In this document: one piece after another, positions 16,678 to 23,707 of the stretch
How the letters are laid out: the number at the start of each line of letters is the position of its first letter
Numbering within the stretch: position 1 is the stretch's first letter
Assembly: GCA_039208045.1 (NCBI GenBank)
Contig: JBCCRH010000027.1
Location: forward strand, 1 to 24,849
Direction of reading: 5' to 3'
DNA: 24,849 nt
Source of the DNA: JBCCRH01 sp039208045
GTDB lineage: Bacteria > Bacteroidota > Bacteroidia > Chitinophagales > Saprospiraceae
Position numbers and translations under genes: made by a program
Notes under the pieces: model-generated
The model's input: only the letters and a program-made list of their open reading frames with translations
Database searches by the model: none
What the model was told of the DNA's origin: nothing

Positions 16678-17508
16678 ATGCCAATACGATATTTTCTATT
16701 CCTGGGTACGCTTCTTTTCTTTTTTGGCTGCAGCCAAAATAACCCCAACTCCTACCGAAATATGAGCAAAGAGGAGCGTAGAATAGCCGCTGATACCTTC
16801 TACAATAGCTACGCCTACAAGAGCTACCAAGGCAGTCGCTACAATCAAGCCATGTACGATACCCTCATCCGTATCGATCCATTTACTGAAAAATACTACC
16901 GCCAAAAATCGATTACCCACACAAAAATTGGCGACTACCATATCGCTTTTCCGCTCCTCGAAAAGTCCGCCCGCCTCGATCCCAAGGAATCCCTCTACTA
17001 CTACAGCTGGCTCCTTATCGAGCTCTACCGCGACTACCCTCGCGCCCTCGATTATCTCGAACAATTTGATACCCTCACCCCCAACCAGGTCGACTACGCC
17101 TGGGGCATCAATGTACACCACCTACGCGGCCTCTGCTACAAGCAACTAGGCCAGTATGAAAAAGCCGTCGAAACTTTCAACCAGTGCGTCGCCTCCGAGC
17201 CCTACAATGCCGTCGACGTCTACACCTTCGTCTACCGCGGCATCTGCCATTACCACCTCCAAAACAGCCAAGCCGCCCTCGCCGACTTCGACGAAGCCAT
17301 CCGCCGCTACAGCCGCTGCTCTATGGCCTACTACAACAAGGGTAAAACCCTTTGGGAGCTGGATAAAAATGCCCCTGAAGCCAGAAAGCATTTGCTAAAA
17401 GCGAAAGAACTAGTGCTCAACGGCCACAAAAAAACCGATCCGTATATTGAGGTATTTGATGAGGTGTATGTGGAAATGGTGGAAGAGGTGCTGGCGGAGA
17501 TGGATTAG
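16678..17508 (+). CDS. Predicted TPR-repeat lipoprotein
   Basis: A 276-residue protein with a signal-like N-terminus (MPIRYFLFLGTLLFFFGC, lipidation cysteine at 18, an imperfect lipobox) followed by tetratricopeptide repeats. Units visible include IGDYHIAFPLLEKSARLDPK (about 82-101), LRGLCYKQLGQYEKAVETFN near 151, YRGICHYHLQNSQAALADFD near 185 and YYNKGKTLWELDKNAPEARK near 221. TPRs mediate protein contacts; here they would act in the periplasm or on the outer membrane. It starts three bases after the preceding lipoprotein gene. Codons in 16960-17330 end in C to an unusual degree, leaving long open frames on the other strand. Confidence 0.8.
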   Translation: MPIRYFLFLGTLLFFFGCSQNNPNSYRNMSKEERRIAADTFYNSYAYKSYQGSRYNQAMYDTLIRIDPFTEKYYRQKSITHTKIGDYHIAFPLLEKSARLDPKESLYYYSWLLIELYRDYPRALDYLEQFDTLTPNQVDYAWGINVHHLRGLCYKQLGQYEKAVETFNQCVASEPYNAVDVYTFVYRGICHYHLQNSQAALADFDEAIRRYSRCSMAYYNKGKTLWELDKNAPEARKHLLKAKELVLNGHKKTDPYIEVFDEVYVEMVEEVLAEMD

Positions 17509-17515
17509 AAGAATC

Positions 17516-17560
17516 TATTCACCGCATTATTTGCGGTAAATATACGGCTTATTCACCGCA
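17516..17560. terminator. Weak hairpin and direct repeat between convergent genes
   Basis: accgca-ttatt-tgcggt (17521-17537) forms a 6-bp hairpin just after the TPR lipoprotein stop. The 11-base word tattcaccgca occurs at 17516-17526 and again at 17550-17560. No T run follows, so termination here is only a possibility. Confidence 0.3.
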
Positions 17561-17611
17561 AAAGCACTTACCCCAGCACTAGTATCTCCGCCTGCGCTGC
17601 TCCAAACCTCC

Positions 17612-19279
17612 CTAAGTCCGCTCAAAAATCACATTCTTAATCCGATTATTTTCCACATTCAGGCCGACGACTTTGCCGTTTTTATCTCTCAGGATTCTAA
17701 TCTTGTAGTCACTCATCATTCTTATATAATCTTCTATGATGAGTTGGGCTTCTCTTTCTCGCCCGTTTTTAATGAGGGAATAGGTGGTGCCTTCCACAAA
17801 TTTTAGGATGATTTCAGTGTCGGTTTCTTGGTTGTAAAAGCGGCCATTCAACTCGTTTTTGTCAAATTTAGTCAGATCAGATAGATAGAGTCTATAAAAC
17901 GTATTTGGCACCTGAGTGGCGCGATAGATGGTCAGTTGTTGCTTGGTTTGACCAATATTAGAGAAATGCATCTTTAGCCCTTCAATAGTTTCGTATTCAA
18001 AGAGTCCGCCTTGCTCAGGTAGTAATTTTACAGGCTCACGTTGATAAAGATCGCGATAGAGGAACCCATCTTTTTCAGTAATTTTAATGATGGTCCCAGC
18101 ATTATTTTGGTAACTTCCTACTACATCCTGAAGCTTCCTTAAGCTTTCAATTTTTTCTGGCCCTGCGGGGTAACGAGTGTTATCAGTAGATAATTCTAAT
18201 GCTATGCCAGCAATTTGCCAAGCTATATTATTAGCAATTACGTTTCGATTGTTAGTCATTACAACGATCGATAAATCCTTGCTCGGAAATCTCAGAAACG
18301 TATTATTATAGGCCGCCGTTACGCCATCGTGAAAAACATAATCCAGCTCATTGAACTTGTCAAAAAAGAGGCCATAGCCGTAGCCATCTTCGATAGAGCT
18401 TTCTAACGTTGACTGGCTTTCATTGATTAGCTCTTGAGGAAGGTATTTTCCATTATTCGCTTGTACGATCTGTTCCCACTGAAGCTGATCTCGTAGCGTA
18501 GTGAATAATGCGCCATCTCCGTGTACTTCAGTAATGGTGGGTTCTTCGCGCCAAACGCCCCAGTTGCCGTATGGTCTTGCTCTGTTGGGAATAATGGCTC
18601 CATAATGAGTAAAAAAGCCAGTACTCGGCATGTCTAAAGCTTCGAATAAAGCAATTGCAAAGTCGTTAAAGTCTTGATCGGCTACTTTTTTTACCAGCTC
18701 AGCCAGAAGGATATAGTTGGAATTGCTGTACAGGTACTCGGTACCCACCCTAAAATTAAGGGTTTGCTGCCCTTCTAGTAATTCGATGGCATCTCCATTA
18801 TCGATAAACTGCTTCCACCACGTTTTTCCGGTGAGGGCCATCAGGTCACAATAGTCTCTAATCCCACTGGTATGAGTGATTAGATTGGAGATGGTAATCT
18901 TGTCTTCAATATTTTTGTACAGCTCAGGGAAATATTTTCTGATATCGTCATCAAGCTTGATTTTTCCCTCTTGGGCCAATTTCAATACACACAGGGCAGT
19001 AAACTGCTTGGCATTAGAAGCGATATTAAAACGGGTACCTTCAAATACTTTGACCTGATGGGTAAGGTCGGCGTAGCCCATGTAATATTCGTAGACGATT
19101 TTTCCATCTTTGACCACGCCTACTGCCATACCTGGTTCTTCATCATCAGCATACTGATAAAGAATTTTAGTGATCGCTTCGCTATCTATTTCAGATGTTG
19201 ATTGCGGAAAGAGATTAATCGTGAATAAGAAGAAAAGGACTAAAAGAACGTTTTGCTTTGCTGTAGTTTGCTTTGCCAT
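17612..19279 (-). CDS. Class C beta-lactamase-like serine hydrolase
   Basis: A 555-residue exported serine hydrolase of the S12/penicillin-binding-protein fold (beta-lactamase, D-aminopeptidase or esterase). All three catalytic motifs are present: SxxK as S88-N-A-K91 in FNIASNAKQF, YxN as Y184-S-N186 in YLYSNSNY, and HxG as H317-D-G in YVFHDGVTAAYNN. An N-terminal Sec signal is visible after the ATG at 19279 (MAKQTTAKQNVLLVLFFLF, cleavage after about residue 26). An extra C-terminal beta domain (about 375-555) follows the catalytic part, as in many Bacteroidota members. The open frame reaches 19333, but ATG 19279 gives a proper signal. It lies downstream of an AraC-type regulator. It is unlikely to be a resistance enzyme by itself; the substrate is unknown. 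Confidence 0.88.
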   Translation of the reverse strand: MAKQTTAKQNVLLVLFFLFTINLFPQSTSEIDSEAITKILYQYADDEEPGMAVGVVKDGKIVYEYYMGYADLTHQVKVFEGTRFNIASNAKQFTALCVLKLAQEGKIKLDDDIRKYFPELYKNIEDKITISNLITHTSGIRDYCDLMALTGKTWWKQFIDNGDAIELLEGQQTLNFRVGTEYLYSNSNYILLAELVKKVADQDFNDFAIALFEALDMPSTGFFTHYGAIIPNRARPYGNWGVWREEPTITEVHGDGALFTTLRDQLQWEQIVQANNGKYLPQELINESQSTLESSIEDGYGYGLFFDKFNELDYVFHDGVTAAYNNTFLRFPSKDLSIVVMTNNRNVIANNIAWQIAGIALELSTDNTRYPAGPEKIESLRKLQDVVGSYQNNAGTIIKITEKDGFLYRDLYQREPVKLLPEQGGLFEYETIEGLKMHFSNIGQTKQQLTIYRATQVPNTFYRLYLSDLTKFDKNELNGRFYNQETDTEIILKFVEGTTYSLIKNGREREAQLIIEDYIRMMSDYKIRILRDKNGKVVGLNVENNRIKNVIFERT

Positions 19280-19328
19280 GATATTTTGTTTTTTCGGCCA
19301 AACTAGAGCGGAAATGGGCACCTTTCGC

Positions 19329-19346
19329 TTCAAATGACCATTTGAA
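19329..19346. promoter_or_regulatory. 18-base perfect palindrome between regulator and hydrolase genes
   Basis: ttcaaatg-ac-catttgaa has 8-base perfect arms and a 2-base centre. It begins 8 bases beyond the regulator's stop (19354, leftward) and ends 49 bases before the hydrolase start at 19279. With a 2-base spacer it cannot form a useful RNA hairpin, so a protein-binding site is the better reading. A near-match to a -7 box, TAGTTTG, lies on the minus strand between it and the start. The binder is unknown; the adjacent AraC-type protein is the obvious candidate, though that family often prefers direct repeats. Confidence 0.45.
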
Positions 19347-19353
19347 CCCCATT

Positions 19354-20535
19354 TTAGAGCTGATTTTGGGTAATAAACTGCTTGGGAGTGATTCCAGTGT
19401 ACTTTTTAAACGCCCGATTGAAGGTCGTTTTGGAATTGAATCCACAATCTAATGCGATACTGAGCAAGGTACTCTTGACATGCTCCCCTTTATTCAACTT
19501 TTCTATGACCGCCTCGGCCCGCTTTTGATTTACAAAATCATTGAAGTTCATACTAAACTCCTGATTGATTGCTTTTGAAATGATATTTCGGTTGGTATTC
19601 AGAATAGTTGCAATATCTGTCAGCGTTAGATTTGGTTTTTCATGGACTTCCTCTACTTCAAACAACCGAGTGATCTTGTCTTTCCATCCTTGTAGCTCTA
19701 GCACTTCTTTTGGCTCGTTCTTCGTCTCCCCATTTTGACCATTTCCTAACAGATCAAAATCAACTAGTGGAGCGGTATTCAGTAATATCGTAGCCTTAAT
19801 CGTATTGAAGTAGCCTGCTATTGATATGTAGAATAATAGGATGGAAAAACACAGATAGTACCAAAACTTGCGACCAAAGGCACCCCATTCGGGGTTCAGA
19901 ATAAAAAATAGCACTCTGAGCATCAGGATTAAACCAAAGGCTATGGTAAAACGCTTAATCCACTTAAAGGCAATTTCATCTGCAAAACTAACTTCTTGCA
20001 ACGACAATTTCCTATAGTTTAAATAGTGCCGTAAACTCAAAAACAGGTAAAATAGCATAGATATTAAGCCTGTCATTTGATACCAAAAATCTAGGTCTTT
20101 GTCTCTGCCATCTGCATAAAAATAAAATTCATCCAACACCAACCTATCCACAACAAACACGACTAAGCTGTAAACGAAGTAGATGATAGCAGGTATAAAG
20201 TGTATAACATCTTTATACGTAAGTTTTATGTCTCTATTGAGTAGCACCTTCACATAAATGAAGAAAACAGGACCTATGAGCAGTAATTGCTGGAAGGGTA
20301 CGAAGAATAGAAATTCCCTATAACTTTTTACAGAATACCAGCCCGCATAACCAAGCATAAAAGGGCATATGTACAATCCTCCCAGAATAATGAATACCCC
20401 TAACCATTTACTATCCCTCTTGTCCTCACTAATCCCATTTTTTAGTAACAGGTAGGCAAAGACAACGGCATTAAAGAAAAAGATCAGCAGCACTGAACTT
20501 TTTTCGTTGTAGTCAAAAATTAATAAGTCGTTCAT
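19354..20535 (-). CDS. Membrane-bound AraC-family transcriptional regulator
   Basis: A 393-residue protein with seven or eight hydrophobic helices in the N-terminal part (about 15-245) and a cytoplasmic AraC-type double helix-turn-helix at the end (about 295-393). The first HTH is LTDIATILNTNRNIISKAIN, and the second contains LSIALDCGFNSKTTFNRAFK followed by the family signature YTGITPKQF. Membrane-anchored AraC regulators of this layout are common in Bacteroidota and presumably sense a signal at the membrane. I chose ATG at 20535; the frame opens with GTG at 20553, and a near -7 box (TATATTGG, minus strand 20561-20554) would put the transcript start between the two. The serine hydrolase gene follows on the same strand and is its likely target. 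Confidence 0.88.
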   Translation of the reverse strand: MNDLLIFDYNEKSSVLLIFFFNAVVFAYLLLKNGISEDKRDSKWLGVFIILGGLYICPFMLGYAGWYSVKSYREFLFFVPFQQLLLIGPVFFIYVKVLLNRDIKLTYKDVIHFIPAIIYFVYSLVVFVVDRLVLDEFYFYADGRDKDLDFWYQMTGLISMLFYLFLSLRHYLNYRKLSLQEVSFADEIAFKWIKRFTIAFGLILMLRVLFFILNPEWGAFGRKFWYYLCFSILLFYISIAGYFNTIKATILLNTAPLVDFDLLGNGQNGETKNEPKEVLELQGWKDKITRLFEVEEVHEKPNLTLTDIATILNTNRNIISKAINQEFSMNFNDFVNQKRAEAVIEKLNKGEHVKSTLLSIALDCGFNSKTTFNRAFKKYTGITPKQFITQNQL

Positions 20536-20581
20536 ATAGCTTATTCTGTCCACCCAATATAGATGAAACCTCTAAATCCCG

Positions 20582-20589
20582 TATCTTTG
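20582..20589 (+). promoter_or_regulatory. -7 box directly before the DUF6702 gene
   Basis: TATCTTTG matches TAnnTTTG exactly and ends four bases before the ATG at 20594. Transcription would start at or next to the start codon, so the mRNA would be leaderless. No good TTG at -33 was found, which lowers confidence. Confidence 0.4.
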
Positions 20590-20593
20590 CCCT

Positions 20594-21091
20594 ATGGGAA
20601 TTTTTAATATCATCGCCATTTACTTGCTCACGCTCGTGCCTGTACACGAGTTTCACCTCAGCAAGACCTTAGTAGAGTACAATCCTACGGATCAGGCCCT
20701 ACAAATAAGTATGCATATTTATTTGGATGACCTAGAAGCAGCACTACGGCTAAAGGGCGCTGACGAGCTCTACCTTTGTACCGAAAAAGAAGTCCCCGAA
20801 GCAGAAGCCATGCTAGAAACTTATCTACGCAAAAAATTCAAGATCAGCTTAAACGAACAAGAGGCCAACTATAACTTCTTGGGTAAAGAAATATCTGAAG
20901 ACCTGCTGGCCGCCTGGTGCTATATTGAGATTCCTAATGTTACAGAAGTTACGTCTCTTGGAGTTACCAATGCCATTTTGTTGGATTTATATGACGACCA
21001 AAAGAATATTATCCACATCATCGGCCCTGAAAGGCGAGAAGGCTACTTTATGTTTCAGAAAGGAGAGGTATCAGATAGTGTGGCGTTTTGA
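20594..21091 (+). CDS. DUF6702 family protein
   Basis: A 165-residue protein of the Bacteroidota family DUF6702, with unknown role. Family features are the N-terminal hydrophobic stretch (MGIFNIIAIYLLTLVPV, probably an export signal), the following HEFHLSKTLVEYNPTDQAL and the strand ISMHIYLDDLEAAL. The C-terminal half (NVTEVTSLGVTNAILLDLYD) fits the same family. The N-terminal signal suggests a periplasmic location. The start is ATG at 20594, with a -7 promoter box only four bases upstream. It diverges from the AraC-type regulator with about 58 bases between starts and is followed nine bases after the stop by a REP-like palindrome. Confidence 0.78.
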   Translation: MGIFNIIAIYLLTLVPVHEFHLSKTLVEYNPTDQALQISMHIYLDDLEAALRLKGADELYLCTEKEVPEAEAMLETYLRKKFKISLNEQEANYNFLGKEISEDLLAAWCYIEIPNVTEVTSLGVTNAILLDLYDDQKNIIHIIGPERREGYFMFQKGEVSDSVAF

Positions 21092-21100
21092 GAAGAACTT

Positions 21101-21358
21101 GTGCGGATTGCAAATCCGCACGGCACGGGCTAAGCACTGTAAGAAATAAAAAGGTCTAATGCGAGCAGCTCGGCAAATTTAGTTGCAAATCCGCACGGCA
21201 CAGACCAGGAAAAAACTGGCCTTAGGGAGGTTCTTGTATTTATACAAAAAGTCTAATGCGGGCAGCTCGGCAAATTTGGTGGGTGCGGGTGCCAGCTTCG
21301 CGTAGAGCCTTAAATTTGCCAAGCCTTTTGGTTCCTTTTTGGCGACTGCAAAAGGAAC
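21101..21358. repeat. Repeat mosaic between the DUF6702 gene and yidD, including REP-like palindromes
   Basis: The 324 bases between the two genes hold no credible gene but several repeats. A perfect palindrome gtgcggatt-gca-aatccgcac lies at 21101-21121. A 19-base word starting ttgcaaatccgcac occurs at 21108-21126 and 21183-21201. A 27-base word occurs at 21154-21180 and 21251-21277 with one mismatch (A at 21164 region, G in the second copy). ggcaaattt at 21269-21277 pairs with aaatttgcc at 21312-21320. gttcctttt at 21331-21339 pairs with aaaaggaac at 21350-21358. The core palindrome is that of 8980-9000 and 12314-12334. An 81-codon minus-strand open frame (21179-21424) is a by-product of these repeats. 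Confidence 0.75.
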
Positions 21359-21415
21359 ACGCCGTAGGCAAGTCATGCTCAAGCAAGAAAATAAGCATTC
21401 AATTTCGACACTACC

Positions 21416-21682
21416 ATGAATCAATTACTAAAAAAAATATTCATTTTACCCATTCGATTTTATCAGTATGCCATATCACCACTGCTAGGCCCCAGCTGTC
21501 GGTACAATCCGACCTGCTCACACTATATGGTAGGCGCGATTGAAGAATGGGGCGTGCTAAAGGGCGTATGGCTAGGGTTAAAGCGGATTGGGCGATGCCA
21601 CCCCTGGGGGTCGCATGGCTATGATCCGGTACCGAAAAACCCAAAAAAAGCACACAAAAATGAAGAGGAGACCAAGGCGTAA
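21416..21682 (+). CDS. yidD: Membrane protein insertion efficiency factor YidD
   Basis: A small 88-residue membrane-associated protein that aids YidC-dependent insertion of inner membrane proteins. The family signature is clear: an amphipathic N-terminus (LLKKIFILPIRFYQYAISPL), the conserved GPSCRYNPTCSHYMVGAIEEW with its cysteines, and GLKRIGRCHPWGSHGYDPVP. The length is normal. The start is ATG at 21416. The gene's last 23 bases overlap the start of hemB in another frame, so the two are coupled. Unlike in many bacteria, it is not next to rnpA, rpmH or yidC here. Confidence 0.95.
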   Translation: MNQLLKKIFILPIRFYQYAISPLLGPSCRYNPTCSHYMVGAIEEWGVLKGVWLGLKRIGRCHPWGSHGYDPVPKNPKKAHKNEEETKA

Positions 21683-22634
21683 CCGCCGCTCGGCGGCTAT
21701 TCGAAAACTCACACAAGAAACACACCTCAATACAGGACATCTAGTACAACCATTATTCTTAGTGGATGGGGCTAATATTCGAAATGAAGTAAGCTCGTTG
21801 CCGGGTAATTACCGGCTCTCTACAGATGAGGCCTTAAAAGAAGTAGCCGCTTGTCTGAAATTAGGCATTCATACTTTCATACTTTTCCCAGCAGTAGTCG
21901 AAGCGCTAAAAGATAGCGATGCTACTTATAGCTATGCGGAAGCAAATTTCTACCTAAAAGCAGCGCAAGCTATCAAGACGCGTTTCCCCGAAGCTTGCTT
22001 AATTAGCGATATAGCGATGGATCCCTACAGCTCGGATGGGCACGATGGAAAAGTAATTGATGGGGAAATTATCAATGATTTGACCTTGCCTATCTTGGCA
22101 AAGATGTCGGTTGCCCAAGCTCAGGCGGGCTTTGATATTTTGGGGCCTTCAGATATGATGGATGGGCGTGTGGGAGTGATGCGGGAGGCACTGGATGAAG
22201 CTGGCTACTACAATACGGGCATTATGTCGTATACCGCTAAATATGCCAGTGCGTTCTACGGGCCTTTCCGGGATGCGCTGGATTCTGCCCCCAAAGCTGG
22301 CGACAAGAAAACGTACCAAATGAATCCAGCTAACCAGCAAGAAGCACTGATTGAAGCAGAGCTAGATACCGTGGAAGGAGCTGATTTTTTGATGGTAAAG
22401 CCTGCGATCCACTACCTCGATGTGATCTCTTTGCTAAAAGCCAACAGTGAGTTACCTATTGCAGCTTATCACGTGAGTGGAGAGTGTGCTATGCTATTGG
22501 CAGCAGCCCAAAAAGGATGGCTGGATTACGAAAAGGCCATGCCTGAGGCCTTGCTGAGCATCCGCAGAGCAGGGGCGGATGTGATTATTACCTACTTTGC
22601 AAAAGACTTTGCACAACGATTTGGGAATATCTAA
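21660..22634 (+). CDS. hemB: Porphobilinogen synthase (delta-aminolevulinic acid dehydratase)
   Basis: This enzyme condenses two 5-aminolevulinate molecules to porphobilinogen, the second step of heme synthesis. With ATG 21660 it has 324 residues, the usual length; the open frame reaches 21588 inside yidD, but the extra residues are not family-like. The Schiff-base lysine lies in FLMVKPAIHYLD, and the second active-site lysine in SYTAKYASAFYGPFRDAL. The metal loop reads DIAMDPYSSDGHDGKV: the three zinc cysteines of the E. coli and animal enzymes are replaced by A, D and D, as in magnesium-type enzymes. The overlap with yidD suggests one transcript. A strong hairpin follows at 22640-22677. Confidence 0.96.
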   Translation: MKRRPRRNRRSAAIRKLTQETHLNTGHLVQPLFLVDGANIRNEVSSLPGNYRLSTDEALKEVAACLKLGIHTFILFPAVVEALKDSDATYSYAEANFYLKAAQAIKTRFPEACLISDIAMDPYSSDGHDGKVIDGEIINDLTLPILAKMSVAQAQAGFDILGPSDMMDGRVGVMREALDEAGYYNTGIMSYTAKYASAFYGPFRDALDSAPKAGDKKTYQMNPANQQEALIEAELDTVEGADFLMVKPAIHYLDVISLLKANSELPIAAYHVSGECAMLLAAAQKGWLDYEKAMPEALLSIRRAGADVIITYFAKDFAQRFGNI

Positions 22635-22639
22635 AAATA

Positions 22640-22677
22640 ACAAAGCTCCGATGCTAGCCATTTCATCGGAGCTTTGT
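22640..22677. terminator. Bidirectional terminator between hemB and the sigma factor gene
   Basis: Fourteen-base perfect arms, acaaagctccgatg (22640-22653) and catcggagctttgt (22664-22677), close a 10-base loop. On the minus strand the stem is followed by TATTTTTAG, a good T-rich tract for the sigma factor transcript; on the plus strand the T tract is weak. A small second hairpin, acacc/ggtgt (22681-22696), lies next to the sigma factor stop. Confidence 0.75.
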
Positions 22678-22697
22678 ACAACACCTAAGGCGGTGTA

Positions 22698-23279
22698 TTA
22701 CTGAAGAATCACTTCTTTTTCTTCTACCATTTTGCGGATATTAATCAAAGCATAGCGCATCCGACCAAGTGCTGTATTGATGCTTACACGAGTCAATTTT
22801 GCAATTTCTTTAAAGCTCATGTCAGCATAGTGGCGTAAGATCACTACTTCGCGCTGCTCGGGCGGCAACATATCTACCAGACGGCGTACTTTATCGTGTG
22901 TCTGACTTTTCATGATAGCCTGCTCTGCGTTGTCGTCGTGCGACTGCAACACATCAAAAATATCGAACTCATCCGTTGGCGATACTTTTGGGCGGCGCTT
23001 GTTGCGGCGGAAATAATCCACGCACATGTTGTAAGCGATGCGCATTGCCCATTGCAAGAATTTTCCTTCGTGATTATATTTGCCCTTGCGTAGAGTATCA
23101 ATAATCTTAATGAAAACTTCTTGGAAAATGTCTTCTGCAAGGCTTTGATCCTTTACAAAAAGATAGATAGAAGTGTAAATTTTTTGCTGATGACGATTTA
23201 GCAATTCTTCGAAAGCTCTTTCATCTCCATCAAGATAGCGTGCGATCAATTGTTGATCATTAAATGACGTAACCTGCAT
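22698..23279 (-). CDS. ECF-type RNA polymerase sigma factor
   Basis: A 193-residue sigma-70 family factor with only regions 2 and 4. Region 2 (about 20-95) contains DQSLAEDIFQEVFIKIIDTL and the -10 binding stretch FLQWAMRIAYNMCVDYFRRN. Region 4 (about 125-182) contains LPPEQREVVILRHYADMSFK and a helix-turn-helix IAKLTRVSINTALGRMRYAL. It closely resembles the widely conserved RpoE-like ECF factor of Bacteroidota. No anti-sigma factor gene lies beside it, and the gene ends at a terminator, so it stands alone. The start is ATG at 23279. The upstream region to uvrA is 428 bases and carries candidate promoters in both directions. Confidence 0.93.
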   Translation of the reverse strand: MQVTSFNDQQLIARYLDGDERAFEELLNRHQQKIYTSIYLFVKDQSLAEDIFQEVFIKIIDTLRKGKYNHEGKFLQWAMRIAYNMCVDYFRRNKRRPKVSPTDEFDIFDVLQSHDDNAEQAIMKSQTHDKVRRLVDMLPPEQREVVILRHYADMSFKEIAKLTRVSINTALGRMRYALINIRKMVEEKEVILQ

Positions 23280-23707
23280 ACCTAAATAACTATTTTTATT
23301 AGTGTTATGGGACCTGAAAATTATTTAGTGTAAAGGTTATTGTCTATAAAAATCTTGTTTTGATTAAGAGATAATTGGTAAGGTTCTTTCATTAGAACAA
23401 TTCAAATATAGGCGCAAAATGGGATAAAAACCAGTGTTCCAGCATTTTTTTCACATTCCTTAACATATTTTTAACGCTAGCAACAAAATAAAAATCAACC
23501 TTTTTGCAGCTCATCGCTAACAAATTCAATGGTTTTCGCGCCATTCCCAAATAAATTCCTACCGTTTCCTGCCTTGACTGCCAATTTATTTCCTTTTTAC
23601 ATTTTTTAACGTTGACAACCTACACCTTCTATTTTTGTTCTCCTTTCGGAAAATGTAGCGCATCCGTTCCGTACTTTTGCGCATTCAACTGGCTAACTCT
23701 CACTCAC
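23280..23707. promoter_or_regulatory. Divergent promoter region between the sigma factor gene and uvrA
   Basis: This is a 428-base AT-rich stretch without a supported gene. On the minus strand TATATTTG (23410-23403) matches TAnnTTTG and would start the sigma factor transcript near 23398, leaving a leader of about 119 bases. On the plus strand two matches precede uvrA: TATTTTTG at 23630-23637, with a TTG at 23612-23614 spaced 15 bases away (short), and TACTTTTG at 23672-23679, which would leave a leader of about 25 bases. No strong inverted repeat or SOS box was recognised. Confidence 0.5.

Noticed and set aside
16696..17121. A 141-codon minus-strand open frame inside the TPR lipoprotein gene
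   Set aside because: It is antisense to a gene with clear signal peptide and TPRs. The strong C-ending codon bias of the real gene removes stops on the other strand.
21179..21424. An 81-codon minus-strand open frame before yidD
   Set aside because: It consists of the direct and inverted repeats of this gap, has no start context and overlaps yidD. It reads as a by-product of the repeats.
21588..21659. Longer start for hemB inside yidD
   Set aside because: The 24 extra residues are not like HemB N-termini, and they would increase the overlap with yidD to 95 bases.
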